Of a stretch of 64,000 nt of DNA, positions 23,759 to 36,145 are shown piece by piece. The first letter of the stretch is position 1. Every line of letters starts with the position of its first letter. A model generated the notes under the pieces. The model was not told the DNA's origin and ran no database searches. It was given only the letters and a program-made list of their open reading frames with translations. The translations under genes were made by a program, and so were the position numbers. Where the stretch lies: NCBI GenBank assembly GCA_025345505.1, contig JANVCC010000130.1:7589745-7653744 (forward strand). The letters run 5' to 3'. The stretch is from Todiramphus chloris collaris (Eukaryota > Chordata > Aves > Coraciiformes > Alcedinidae).

Positions 23759-26700
23759 CATTATGAAACTGAAAGAGGGGAAGAACATGTCACATACAGA
23801 GAAATGAAAACAAATAAACGAAAAGTTTATTTCAAAAGCTGTATTTTCAAGGTCAAATAACATGATGACATCAGGAAGTGCAGGTATCAAGGTCAGATGA
23901 GAGTCAGAAATCTGAGTTTAAAAGCTATATGAATAAGTACTGGCTGTGGAACATAAAACAGCAGATGCCATCCTCATACATGAGGGGATATCAAGGGTTA
24001 GGTCTTCATTCCATACCTTATACAGCTTCAAACTGTACTGCTAAAGAAATATATCTGGCCATTAATAACTTGAAATATGAAACATGAACATCACTGAAAT
24101 CCTTCGTTACTCTAATGTACTTATTCCCTAACTAACAGCAAATATCGAACATATTTGAGTTGTTAGTCTGGACACTCCCCAAGAATTTAAATCCTGGGAG
24201 TGTCCAAACATTACACACTATTAACAGCTTCATAGAGATTTGTTTGATAGTAGGTTTGTCTACAGATGAAACAAAAAAAATTCCCTCTATTATTTTTGGA
24301 ATTGACACTAGTAAGATTTTAATCATGACACTTGCATACAACTTTGCTATGCATTTCCATTCACTACTTTTTACCCACACCAGTTCACAATCTATTTCAC
24401 ATATGGATTGATAATAAAGAACAAACAAGGATGTTTGCAACTTAAATAGTTTAGAAAAGGAGTAGAATCTCAATCTGTAACTCTGCAGTTTTCATGTACC
24501 TCTTTCACATTTAAAAATCCCACAAGAGCACTAGAATGTCCAGATGCTCCATCACATTATGAACACTGTCCTTTAATTAAGCATAGACTGCTACTCAACT
24601 AGTCATTGAGGAACGACCCAGCACAAAATTTGGGCGAGTGGTAGATTTTTAATAACAGCCTTCTTGGATGCACCAGTTATAACTCGCGTAATCAAATAGC
24701 AAAAAAATGGCCATTTGAGAAACAAAAAGAAAACACACATGAAGTTAGCCAAGGCACTTAGTCACAGTGCCTTGCAGACACTTTCTCGCAAGCTAGAGAC
24801 CCACTCCTGCAGCATTCCCCACAGTTCATAACTTTCTGTGCCTGGCAACCTGGCTTTTGGCAACACCATGGCAAAAATATCACCTACGCCAAATAAGTTA
24901 CCATTGGACATATGAAAAACAAGCAGCAAGTTCTCCAGTGATAAGACCATTGGAACCCAACACACCACTGATTCTGCAACACCTTGAACTTCGGGAACAG
25001 TACAGAGAACAGAAACCCCAGGTTTTCCTTCCTGTAAAAATTACTTTATTGCAAAACTGAATGCATGTGGCAGTCTAGAGTATATCCATGGCCACTGGCT
25101 TTGCCACCAGCCTACGTTTGCAGGAGGAATACTGATCAACATCCACCACCGGAAACTGTTTTGCACATCTGGACACTTGTCTTGAACCTCATATTCAAGT
25201 GAGAAACACTAGAGTTCTTAATTTAGTCTAGATCCTGAAGTTTAAAAAAAAAAAATTCACAGCACTCCTTTATTAGTTGTTAGTATCACTACAGGAAAAC
25301 AAAAAAAAGCCAATTCTCTCCCAAGTAAGCTTGTCTGGTACATTGGAAGTTGAAGATACATGCTATTCTAGCAAAGCAAAGGGCTGTTTCTGCTTGAACA
25401 CAGTTTACTGAAGACAAAAACCATATCCAGATTATCCTTGAAATTAATTTCTCTTTATCTACCTGCTTCTCAGCTAATCTGGATATTAGCACAACACTCC
25501 ATCTCAAGGCTGGCTCAGTGAAGCACTTTTCAAGTCATATCCTCTCCCTTGTTCAAGACAGATTCCCTTCTACCAGTCTTTCTTTTGGCTTCTTTTTGTG
25601 CAACATCTTACTGCTCAGTGCATGTGCATAAGCAGTCTGTCTGCTTATCTTTCAGAACCTTTTCATAGTTTGTAATTCTATTGTGTTCCCTACCTAGGAC
25701 ATTCCTTCCAGCACAAATAGCTTCCTTGCTGTTTATTTCTTCAGTTTAGTCACAGTAATCTCATAATGTACATCATGAGACACATTTACTATCCAATTTT
25801 CTAAGCTTATACTCTTTTGTTTATTTTTTCAGATCACTCCTCAAACATTTTGCACAACATATTACCAGAAGAGATGTCAGATTTGCGCTATTTTGTCCTT
25901 CCTCCCATCTTCTGAGAATGTAAGAACTCCTCCAACCATAATATTTTTCCTCAGCATAAGCAGCTTTAGACACTGGAACTCCCCACCCCACCTCCCCACC
26001 AATCTGAAGTTTACAGCCTACTTATATCAGTTGGAAAATAGAAAGCAGTCAATGCACATCAAGTTCAGGCTGCGCTAGCTAGCATACAGCCATCATCATT
26101 TTAACTGGGCCAAAACCATGACAAGAAAAGATGTCAAGAATGTGTCTAGGAGAGTTCTATATCTATACAAGTTTCTTCTTTCCTATTGGACAATGAATAG
26201 TAGTATGGAAGCATGAAAATACCTTCACAGAAAAGTCAACCGGGTACAAATAATGTCACCAAAAAAAAAAGTATGACCGTAAATTTGTAGAATGAGGAGG
26301 AACATACATTCCTGTATTGTTCATCCATACAGAACCAAGTCACTGCCAAACGGAGGGAACAGAGCTACAAGTTTACTGTTGCTACAATTCATTCTTTCAT
26401 CTGCAATTTGTCCTCTCAAGCAAATGTTTTGAATAGCACTAATCCTTTCATTCTTATGATGTACCTCTTTTGTTATTCAACTACAGACCCCTCTTTCTAC
26501 TACATTTAAAAAGAACATCTGGGAATTCAGCCATGCTGTTCATAACCTCAAAACCCATTGATGACTGTATTGTCTTGCAGACTATTTTGCAATCCCTGGG
26601 CTAGCTGAGTATCTGCACTCTCTCATTCCCAAGTACCTCATCTTGAAATATCTCATCACAGACCAAAACTTGTGGGGTTTCTCCTGTTCCTCCCATGCAG

Positions 26701-27479
26701 AGCTTCACAGTTCTACTCATAGACATATGAGCAAAACCATCTCCTGGATCAAACAAGCCTAAATATACTGGCTTCGGGTCTCACAGATTTTCCCATCCTG
26801 GAACTTCTGACTAGGCAGTCAGAATACTACATAAATTACATGCTAAAATTAAAGACTGAATGAATACACTAACACAGACATCCATGTAGATGAAGAACCT
26901 CAGAATATCCTGTTAATAACATACTCGGGGATTCCTCAGATATTTTAAGGCAAGGCTGTCCAATTGTCCCAAATAGTCCTTTCTCCAAAGAGGGTGTTCC
27001 TTTAGAAACTGCTGCAAACATTTTACATATTCAAGTTGGAATCCTTCTGGTCAGAACTAATGGCAAGATGGCAACGCTTCCCCAAATGCACTTAAGAGGA
27101 CAACCGCCAATGCTTGCTTAAGAATGGCCAACCTGGAGTTATTACTTCTTTTCACTTGAGCCCCCAGTGCACATCCCAATAAGCACAATCTTCACTAATA
27201 CCTATAGAGAAGCTCAATCTTCATCGCACTTCAAATTTTTCAGTGGAAATGGGTGAAGATCTCTAAGGGATGGGGGTTTTTTTGCACATCTTTTTAAGAC
27301 TAAGTTGCCTCTAAGAAAATTAAGTGACCCACTAAACCCAAGAGGGCTACAGAAAAAAAAAAAAAGAAAGAAATAAAACATTAGGAAAGTACTTTGAGAT
27401 TGTAGGATTTGATCGCACGCTTTCTAAGGCAAAACGTGGATTTTAAACACAGCGACATAAGCTACTGTGTCAGCACTAC
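23759..27479. other. TRIM24 intron 1, first few kb after exon 1
   Basis: AT-rich intron on the exon 1 side. Includes a perfect short inverted repeat at 24169-24206. No exon or known repeat seen. Confidence 0.55.
24169..24206. repeat. Perfect 11-bp inverted repeat (hairpin)
   Basis: Arms TGGACACTCCC (24169-24179) and GGGAGTGTCCA (24196-24206) are exact reverse complements around a 16-nt AT-rich spacer. Two further pairs are possible outside one mismatch. Too short for a typical pre-microRNA. Confidence 0.85.
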
Positions 27480-27490
27480 TGTGTCAGCAC
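27463..27490. repeat. 14-bp tandem duplication
   Basis: TACTGTGTCAGCAC occurs twice in direct succession at the left shoulder of the CpG island. Confidence 0.9.
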
Positions 27491-28296
27491 AGGAGCTTAC
27501 CAAACCTCGCTCCCTTCCGCGGGACACTCGGCCAGGCACCCTGTTTCACACCGAGGCAGTCTCGGAGCCACCCCGGCCGCCGATCACGTGGACAAGTGTT
27601 AATGGCTCGTCCGCTCTTGTGACCGCCCAGGCGCTCGCCCGGACCCTCCCGGCCGGCCGAGAGCGGTGTCCCGAGGATGACACCTGCAGGGCTTCCCTCC
27701 AGGGAAGCTCCAAACTGCCAGCCTCGAAACGCCACTCAAAAGAAGTTTGTCTTTCTGCCTCCGCGTCGCCCCGTGTTAAGGTGTCCCCTCCGGCAAGAGG
27801 CAAAGGGGGTGCGCTCCGTCCCCGGGAGCACAACGCACCGCAGCCGCCCAGCGGGGGAAGCTGCCGGCCCGGGGAGGAGCGCGACGGCTCCCGCCGCTCC
27901 TCTCTACTCACACCGAGAGGTCCTGGCAAAGTACAATTCCTGCCTTCCCTTCCGAGGTGGGAAATTTAAAAACCGATCACTTGGAAAACCCCGACACAAT
28001 CTCCCGCCAGCCTTGGCGCTGGCGAGCAGCGAGAGCGGCCCGCCCCGAGCCCGCCCTGACAGGTCCGTGCCCCCGGCAACCCCGCGGCCGGGCACCTGCC
28101 CCCCGCTCGCGGCACCCCTGCTTCCCAAGTTCCCGTCATGAGAGTTCCCTACGCCCGCCTTCCCCCCCCCCACCCCGCGCTATCGCGACACACAGGCATC
28201 CGGGGGGAGGGACGCGGGGCGGAGGGGGCTGTGTCCCAACGACGGGGGTGTGGAGCCAGGCAGAGGAATGGGGTCGGCGGCAGAAGGGCCACTTAC

Positions 28297-28684
28297 CGGG
28301 CGTGCAGGGCAGGGGTGACGCCGGCGAAGTGACGGGGGAGGCGGGGGGCGCCGGCGGCTGCAGGTCTTTCGGGGTGCCGGCGGCCGAGGAGGGGATGGCA
28401 GGGGGCAGCATGAGGTAGCGGTCGGGCTGCGGCAGGCAGCGGAGGCAGACCGAGTGGAGGCAGGGCAGCAGCTTGGGCCGCCGGCTCTGGATGGGCTGGC
28501 CGCACACGCCGCAAGTGTCCAACAGGTTGAGCGGAGCCACCTCTCCGCCGCGCTCCGCCGGGCCCTGCCGGCTCTCGGCCTCGTTCTCCCCGCTCAGTGC
28601 CGCCGCCCCCGTTCGATCAGCCGTGCACGGCCCCCCCGCCGCCGCCGCCGCCGTCGCTACTACCGTCGCTGCCGCCTCTTCCAT
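28297..28684 (-). CDS. TRIM24: TRIM24 (TIF1-alpha) coding exon 1: N-terminus and first half of RING
   Basis: TRIM24 is a nuclear RING/B-box/coiled-coil protein with C-terminal PHD and bromodomain. It works as a nuclear-receptor co-regulator, chromatin reader and E3 ubiquitin ligase. This exon encodes residues 1-129 plus one base. It has an acidic/Ala-Val low-complexity start, then [12 protein letters not shown] and LNLLDTC, which I recognise from mammalian TRIM24, then the RING. Zinc ligands visible are C58, C61, C75, H77, C80 and C83; a Pro/Ser/Ala-rich linker (about residues 94-129) follows. The ATG at 28684-28682 has a strong context (A at -3, G at +4) and is the family start. The frame stays open upstream only because the sequence is GC-rich. 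The exon ends at a consensus donor (CCCG|GTAAGT). The final RING cysteine pair is in exon 2. The Ala/Val tract and linker differ from what I recall of mammals; the RING core does not. TRIM33, the close paralogue, is less likely because of the [12 protein letters not shown] block. Confidence 0.95.
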
Positions 28685-28873
28685 TGTCCTGCGCCGGCCG
28701 CCGCCGGAGCGCCGAGGGGAGGCGGGGCGGCTCGGCTGCCCCCGCCGCTTCCCGCCCGCGCCGCTGCCGCGCCGACCCCCACCCCGCGCGCGCGGCCCGC
28801 GGTGTTTGCGTGCCTGCCCCGGGAGGAGGCTGCCCCACCGCGCGACACGGACAACGGCCAACGGCCGCCCGCG

Positions 28874-28892
28874 CCCCCCCCCCCCCCCCCCC
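28874..28892. repeat. 19-base C homopolymer beside the gap
   Basis: An uninterrupted C run that ends exactly where the N gap begins. G-rich on the TRIM24 sense strand, so a likely sequencing or assembly stop. It lies about 190-210 bp upstream of the TRIM24 start codon. Confidence 0.95.
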
Positions 28893-28992
28893 NNNNNNNN
28901 NNNNNNNNNNNNNNNNNNNNNNNNNNNNNNNNNNNNNNNNNNNNNNNNNNNNNNNNNNNNNNNNNNNNNNNNNNNNNNNNNNNNNNNNNNNN
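28893..28992. other. Assembly gap (100 N) in TRIM24 promoter / 5' leader
   Basis: Exactly 100 N, the usual placeholder for a gap of unknown length, so distances across it are not meaningful. It is flanked by a C-run on the left and CCCCCCGCGG on the right, meaning the missing piece is GC-extreme. Any reading frame that appears to cross it is artificial. Confidence 0.98.
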
Positions 28993-31900
28993 ACCCCCCG
29001 CGGGGCCACGCCCCCCACCGCCTACGTGCGGCGAGCTCTTCTCTTCTCCCGCCCCCGCGGGAACCGGCCCGACCGCCGGAGGAAGCCCCGCCCCGGGAGG
29101 CCCCGCCCCCGGCAAGCCTCACCCTCCCGCCCCGCCTCTCCCCAGGGGCTGGCGGCGCCGTTCCCGCCACCGCCCCGTTCGGCGGCCTTGGGCCGGCGTC
29201 GTCACTGCCCCTGGCTCCGGGCACACTCCGGCACATGCTGGCCGCCTCTCCGGGGCCCCGCGCCCCACCAGCCCCGAGGATGCGTTAAAGGCTTCCTGAC
29301 GGCCCTGCTGGAGCCCGTCGTCCTCCCAGCCCCTGCCCAAGAAGGCCCGGCCGGTGGCCAGCAGCGCATGGGCAGCCTGGCGCTGGATGCCTGAGTGAGA
29401 GGCCTTTGCTCCTTTGAGAGGCGGTGGAAGAGGTTCTCCTGTTCCCCCACGGTTACACACAGTTGTCCTGCATTCAGTCTGGTGGGTCACGCCCACACCG
29501 AAGCTAATGGGCAATCAGTAAAATTTTAAGATAACTGTGGAAAAGAACAATTCTGGTTTGGACACAACATTTTATTGAATCTAGTGCTTTTAACTTCAGT
29601 GTGCATGCAGACCTGAAGCACTGCATACGTGTTAGCCAGCTATAAGCCAATTGAAGCTTTTCAGAATATTCCAGATGTCTGTGCTTAAAATCCCAGAGCA
29701 GGCAGCACGCTTCCCACTTCCTTGCAATCCCATCAGGACCCTGACATTGAACTGGTAATAAATAGCATAAAAAAAGCCATGCATGACAAAAGACAAATTT
29801 TTTCAGTGTATAGGACAAGAGCAGCGTTGTCATGATACAGCATGTGCCACATCCATAATTTACCAGGAGAACAATACTACAGGTTGTTTTGGGGCAGGGG
29901 AGCATATTTGGCTTTACAATGGAGAACTATTAAGAGATAAATGTCATGCCTTGCTTAAGAATGTCAATAGAGGGGACAAGCCCTAACTTCGCAACTCTTG
30001 ACCTGCCAACACATAGGGAAAAAACGTCACCAGAAGCAGTTTTCCAAAGCACATCTTCTGCCTTCCTTCCTTTTCTGAAACTCAACGAGTGGTAGGGTAG
30101 AGCCCCATCGTCCCCTCTCTCTGATCCCACACACACTGGCTTGGCTATTCAACATCCTACAACAATGTTCTGACAATTCCTTGTGACAACAGCTAATGTG
30201 CTGAGAGCATGTTGATGATGAAATGGACTCAAGAATTAAAGGTAAGGATGATGGTACTGCTTCCATAAGGTGAAAAAGTGTCCAAAATGCCATTAGAATG
30301 GGTCTGTTGGGAAGCAGGTGATCACTGAAGTGTGTTTGATTAGTTTTAATAGCAAAATGATCGGAAATTCAATTAATGATGTATTTGTGAGTGGTGATAG
30401 CAAGTCATAAGATGGTCAAACTAGAAGTTTTCTGTAGCACGTTTAAGCTGCTTCTTCAATAGGTGTCAACACAGGAAAATAGAGCAAAGATCACTTCACA
30501 AAGCATCTGAGTAGACACGTCATTGGAAATTATGATCCCCATGAGCCAGTGTCCCAGAGATTAGTAAAATGATATGATTGTTTTCTGCAAAGTTTGTTTG
30601 CTTGGCGTGTTTGCAAAGCTCACAAAAAACTGTGCTGTAAAACCTATGGCATCTGAACAACATCTGATTTAAAATAAATATTTGAACTTCTATGACTTGA
30701 GTTTGAATGTAGAGCCCTGCTCTTCTTCCTGTTTGTCAGTGGTGGCATCTTATTAGGAGTGCTCAGGACAGGAGCAAAAAGCATTAGGGAGGAACAGAAA
30801 TAACCATCCCAAGATAACCAGCCGTGCAGCATAGGAAGACAAGAGTGAATGAAAAAGCTTTTGAGTGTAACTGTATTGCTCAGGTAAAATGTGGAAACAA
30901 TTAATGAAAGATGCTGCACCTCACTATACTCCCCTAGGTACACTGCTTTGGGACCAAGGCTCCACTGCATCTAGCCAGCAGGGACCCCAGCTAGAGCTGG
31001 CTTGGGGCTACTTGTGAAAGGCAATGTAGATAAACCCACCATGAGGCAATACATGCTGGGCTGTCTTCAGTGTGAAAACAGATGCCAGTTTTGTCTAGTT
31101 TCTGTCAGAAGCAGGATATGACATGTTGGATTTTACTGGGATGAGACAAACCAGGGGAGAAAAAATGAAGATGGTGACAAACTGATAGAGTCAGATTAGA
31201 AGGCATGGAAATCATGTTGACTAGATGCAGGAAACTACCAGAAGCTGAGGTTAGTTCATCTTTCCTTCCCTCTTCCACAATTACAGAAGAGCTTAAGAGC
31301 TTGCTATGCTACTTGTTACATCTGTTCACAGTAGACGAGTTTTATTAAGTCCTCTGCTTTTTTTGAACATCCAAATTAAAGCGAATTCTAGACACAGTAT
31401 TATTTCTCCAGCATTTTGCTTTCTGTTTAGATATACACACTGTGATCACAATCTAGATCATTGCCATCCATAATCTAGATTCCTGCAACATACTCCACAA
31501 AAAGTTACCGCTCAGAAACTTGAGCTCCGGGGGTAAATGGTTGCTGACTACACAGCAGACCTTCTCAATGTGGGACTCATAACTAGTTGCTCCTTGCACT
31601 CAAAATTTACTTGCTTGGCCCTCATTTCTTCCTTTTCTCTCTCATTCAATTTGTCTCCTCCCTGTATTTCTAGATTTTTAAGTATTCAGTCACTTGGCCT
31701 TACCAAACACAACTCTTCCTGAATTACTCCTAAACATCGGTATGTACATTTCCTCCTCCTCAGACAGCCACGTGACACTAAATAGTCTCTATTCAAAGCC
31801 TTTCAAAGACCAAAATAAAACCATGGGGCTTGCAGCGTGATCTGGACAGCTCAGTCTTATCCTTTATGTGGCAACAGTGAAGGAAGTGGCAGAGGAGACT

Positions 31901-34315
31901 CAACACTTGCTCTGTATCATTAAAAAATGCCTTTGCCACTGTGGTCATCCAAGAGGTGGATATAGCAGCTTTTTGGGCAGACTCCACTACCAGCAACAAG
32001 AAGAAGCCACTGGGAGGATCTGCCCCTGAATATACAGCATTTTCTAGTCTGGTTTTCCAGACAAATTAATATCCTAATATATGGGGTTTGCTGTTGAGTG
32101 AAATCCATAAAATAAAAAAAGATGTTCATCAGGGACAGGATGAATGCATTAGAAATTCACACTTAGGGAAATGTAATATATTAACCTTTCAAGCAACAGT
32201 GAAGAAGAATTTTACATACTAGAACAGGTGGAATAAGCAGTGAACACAGTGCCTTCTAGCTATGATGGCTGAATTAGGAATTAATCTAGAATATGGCTTA
32301 GGCCCATACGCTGCCTTTTGGGACTCTGCAATCAAGGACCCATAAAGCTATAGTAAACTACCTACTTGTCCTCTCAGTCAGGAGGGACTGAGAGAAACCT
32401 GGTTAGGTAGTTTTCTTAGGATTTTCAACTTTGTTTTCTATACTTCACTCACCCAACATATACACACACACACACAAAAATCTTTTCTTCCCAATTGAGG
32501 AATTGAGGGACCCTAGAAACCTTCTTCATGTCCTACTGAATATATGTTATTTACCCAAGTGAAATATTCCTTTTGTACCTGGCCAATAACTACTAGCACT
32601 CTTCTTCTACAATCGAGATTTGCTTGACCAGTTTGGTTGCAGCTGGAAGCTCACCGGACATGAGGCTAGAGTGGGCTAGATGCACTGTAATGTTTCTGGT
32701 GCTCCACCCAACATGCCTCTGTGGTAAACTATGGAATAACATCACTACTGCATTAGTTTCATTTTCAAAGCTGTTGCTGTGTACTTTTGTAAATTACTTC
32801 TGGCTTAATCCTATTAGGCCCCATTTCATGGAAAAGGGGCTTGCCCAAGGGGAGAGGCAACATGCCAGTTCTAAATGACCAGTATTACATAAAAAGTGAT
32901 GAAAATTACCATGGTATTCAAAACCCTTTTTCTTCCAACATGTATTTTTTAAGGGTTAACCTGCACTTCCACAGAAAATTCCACAAACACCACATCAGCA
33001 CGGCTAAACACGAACACACTCGATTTAATGTCCCCTAACAATGCTATGTTCAGTTGTTTTATCAAAGTTACAGGTCCCATCTCTAATCCCCAATGGACCT
33101 TGGGAGACCTACGTCTCTCCTAGCCATGAGCAGGATGCTCAGGCTGCCTGTGCAGAGATGCTGTGATTCAAAACTGAATCTCTTCCTCTTTCCAAGTTCC
33201 CACGCTCCCTGGCTGTGCAGCCCCAATGGAAGTGGGGCATCCCAGGGTTACAAGTACAGACTGGCCCAGTGATAATTTATGAGTGCAGTTGCAAGACAGC
33301 CCCCGATGAGTTGAACTCATTCATCCAAATAATCAGGCCAACAGACCATATTCCTAAATTATCACAGGGCAGCTCCAAATCCGTCACATCCAGTTTCTTT
33401 TCTGACGCGTAAAAGACCAGAAATAACTTTCTGCAGCAGCACAAGTAACCCTGTTGGGTATTAGACTCATTTCAAGGAACTCGAGAATTATCCAGTGGAA
33501 GCCACAGCTTCTGTTGATAAATCTCTGTAATCTCAGGAATTATAAGGTAGGGGGTATAGCTGTAGTACCTGTGGATTCGAAATTCAGTAATAATTGAGTG
33601 CTTAGCTCCCTACCTGCCTAAGCACTTCCCTTGCCCCTGTCTCTTTATCTGATGAGGTTTTCCTACTTGAGGTCTTGTTAATGTTAGTGCTGCTGTTAGA
33701 AAAAAAATGAAGCGTTGCTGACTCCTGTGTATGTTTCTGGGAACACCCAGAGAGAATTCGGACCCAGAGAACAGTTTCTATCCAGTCACCTGGCTTTTGG
33801 CCCACCTGGATGAGATTGTGCCCTGACTTCATCTCTGAAAAACGACTTCCTAAACATATTTTTCAGGAAGGGAAAAATGTTGGTTTGACAGCCTCTTTCA
33901 GCATCAGTAGCAAGGATAGTGGGTGAATACACATGGATAGGAAGCCCCATATGACCTCTTTTTTCACTTCCCTAGTGCATATATATCTGTAAGGGGAATC
34001 AAAATTTCATTTAAAAAAAGATTCCCAGGTTTCAGAATGTGCTTCTATTCAGATTGGGAAAAAGTCTCCCCAGTTTTAAGATATTTTGTGAAAAAAAGCA
34101 TTCGAGATATAATCTGGGTTTGATTAAAAATTATGTTTTCAATAAAAATATTTTGTTTGGATTTTGGTCATTCATTTATTACTCTGTCGAATAATTGTTG
34201 CATTGCAAAATCAAGTATCGGGAATCTCCCTCCCCCCCGCAAATAACTAAAAGACATTTACCAAATTACCCAAACTTTTGCTCCAACATGACCATTTTCC
34301 AAAGCATTTTTATTA

Positions 34316-34366
34316 AAAAGAAAAACAAACAAACAAAACAATAACAACAAAAAAAAAAAACCCAAA
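34316..34366. repeat. A-rich (AAAC)n-like tract
   Basis: Mixed AAAC and AACA units running into an 11-A stretch. Confidence 0.8.
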
Positions 34367-35136
34367 CAGACATGCGTGAAAAAATAACAATAATTTAAAA
34401 ACCCTAGACTTCTGCAGATTGTAAAGGAAAATGGTCATTATCTCATTACTAGTATTACTACTGTCACCTCACTTGCTGACCTCATCTGGTTTTCAGTAAT
34501 GCCTTGACATGTTGTACCATTTTTTGCCCACAGATCTTTGGCTGAATACCCACAGTAAGGTACATTTTGTCCTCTTCTTATTGAGTATCAGGGGTTTGAT
34601 TTTCCTCTTGTTGACAAAAGATCACATTGAATTACTAAGAACAGCCCAGGACCAAAAGTACATTCATTTTCACTTCTGTTCTGAAAAATAACCATAAAAT
34701 GGAATTATGTAATCACATATTTATTCTACCCAATGATTTTAAGGTCAAATAGGCACAGTTTAAATGTAATGGGTGTTTTCTTAAAGTATTAATCTATCTG
34801 TTAAGCTTCTGCAACTTGCAATCTAAAGGCCATGATATTCTTTCACAATCAACACCACTCTTAATGAACCCTTATTTTTCTCCAGAAAGTCCCCTTCTTT
34901 CAACTTAGGCTCTCAGGGGCAAAATCACATTAAGGAATCAACTGGAAAGAATAGAATCTCCCTCTTTCACTTTATTTTAAACATTGTGTATATTCAGAAA
35001 GGCCCTACTTTGCACACAGGCATTACATCTGTGTGAGGGATTTGTATCAGTGTGACTAAACTGATTTTGCTGCATCACTGCACATTTGCTTAATGTAAAC
35101 AAGGCCTTTACTATTGGCTATGCTGAACTAACCAGA

Positions 35137-35171
35137 AAAAAAAAAAAACAAACAAACAAAACAAAACAACC
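35137..35171. repeat. A-rich (AAAC)n tract
   Basis: A-run followed by AAAC and AAAAC units, about 35 bp. Confidence 0.8.
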
Positions 35172-36120
35172 CAGAAACATAGCAATGAAAACTTTCTCTA
35201 AGCTTCTTTGGGGATATGGAGATAGTATTCCAAATACACATACAGGGAAAATAGGAAGGGTTGCTTTGCTTTTAACATGTTCCTAATTTTACAGAGTTAG
35301 TTTTCCCTGAAGATAAGCTTATTAGAAAATTCAGAATCCATCAATTTAAGCCAAAGGAACACACTATGAATTTTCTAGCAGAAAGATATATCTAACCTTA
35401 TCTTGGTCACTGAAAATTTTATTTGCAGTAACTATTAGCTGGTAAATAAAATGTTCACCTCTGAGCTATTTATAGCTTCCCTCTCATGTCCCAAGTCTTG
35501 TCCAACAACTAAACCAAAGCCACAGTGGACAAGAAGCGCCAGGACCAGCTGGAGCCAAACCAACTCCTCTGTTTTATTATGCAACTTCTCCGAATGAATA
35601 GAGGGTGGGACAATGAAATAGAAGGGAAACAAGTCACAATCCTGGCTAAAAGCCATGGTGGGTAGACTCAGGACTTCGTTACCTGGAATAATATCCTCAG
35701 CCCTCCAGCCATCTGTGCACAGGCATCAAGACTCTTGCACACAAAGTTCAAAGCTCTCAGCTGGCTTCTCAGCTCTGAAAGCCTTTTTTTGTGATGGGAG
35801 ACATGTCACTCTGAGTTGTTTAAGCCCCAGGACTTAGAGGGTGAGATATCCCAAGTCTGTCTCCAATTTTTTTCAATCTCTTGTCACTATTCATGGTATT
35901 AATTCTTAGGGGATTATATGATAATGGAATTGACGGGAATAGATTATATATATACGACCTTTAGATAGACAGTGTATAAAACCCACCCATTTTACTCTCA
36001 ATTAGCACAAGGTATTTATGGATTTAGGCAAATACTGAACATCTAAGAGCATTTTCTTCTCAACTTCTTTGTGTTTAGTTAGCATCTGGTGGAGAAGGGT
36101 GGGAGACAGGCAAAATGCAT

Positions 36121-36145
36121 TTTGTTTTGCTTTTGCTTTTGCTTT
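36121..36145. repeat. (TTTTGC)n repeat
   Basis: Four tandem TTTTGC-like units. Confidence 0.75.

Larger units (their letters stand above)
2810..28296 (-). other. TRIM24: TRIM24 intron 1 (25,487 bp)
   Basis: The donor GTAAGT is at 28296-28291 and the acceptor, a T-run followed by C-run and CAG, is at 2810-2833 on the minus strand. The intron separates ligands six and seven of the RING finger. It is AT-rich and carries all of the recognisable intronic mobile elements of this window: a nested LTR/LTR/CR1 group, an LTR-in-CR1 and one further CR1. All are on the strand opposite to TRIM24. No additional coding exon was recognised inside it. Confidence 0.93.
27480..29420. promoter_or_regulatory. 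TRIM24: CpG island / TRIM24 promoter region
   Basis: GC content and CpG density jump abruptly relative to both flanks, and the island is centred on TRIM24 exon 1. It contains several GC-box-like sites (for example CCCCGCCC-type motifs around 29085-29110) and an ETS-like CGGAGGAAG near 29077. There is no TATA box just upstream of the ATG, as expected for a housekeeping-type CpG promoter. The transcription start is probably between 28700 and 29100 on the minus strand, but part of that interval is an assembly gap. A divergent plus-strand transcript from the same island is possible but not shown by the sequence. Confidence 0.88.

Noticed and set aside
27409..28418. Plus-strand frames of 150-190 codons at the island edge
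   Set aside because: Composition-driven, mutually overlapping, no domain or splice structure.
28685..29236. N-terminal extension of TRIM24 upstream of 28684
   Set aside because: The frame is open only through the GC-rich leader and the artificial gap. The chosen ATG has a strong Kozak context and matches the family N-terminus.
28454..29394. Long plus-strand open frames (265-281 codons) through the CpG island
   Set aside because: They run through the N gap, are Pro/Arg/Ala-rich products of GC composition in several frames at once, and lie antisense to TRIM24 exon 1.
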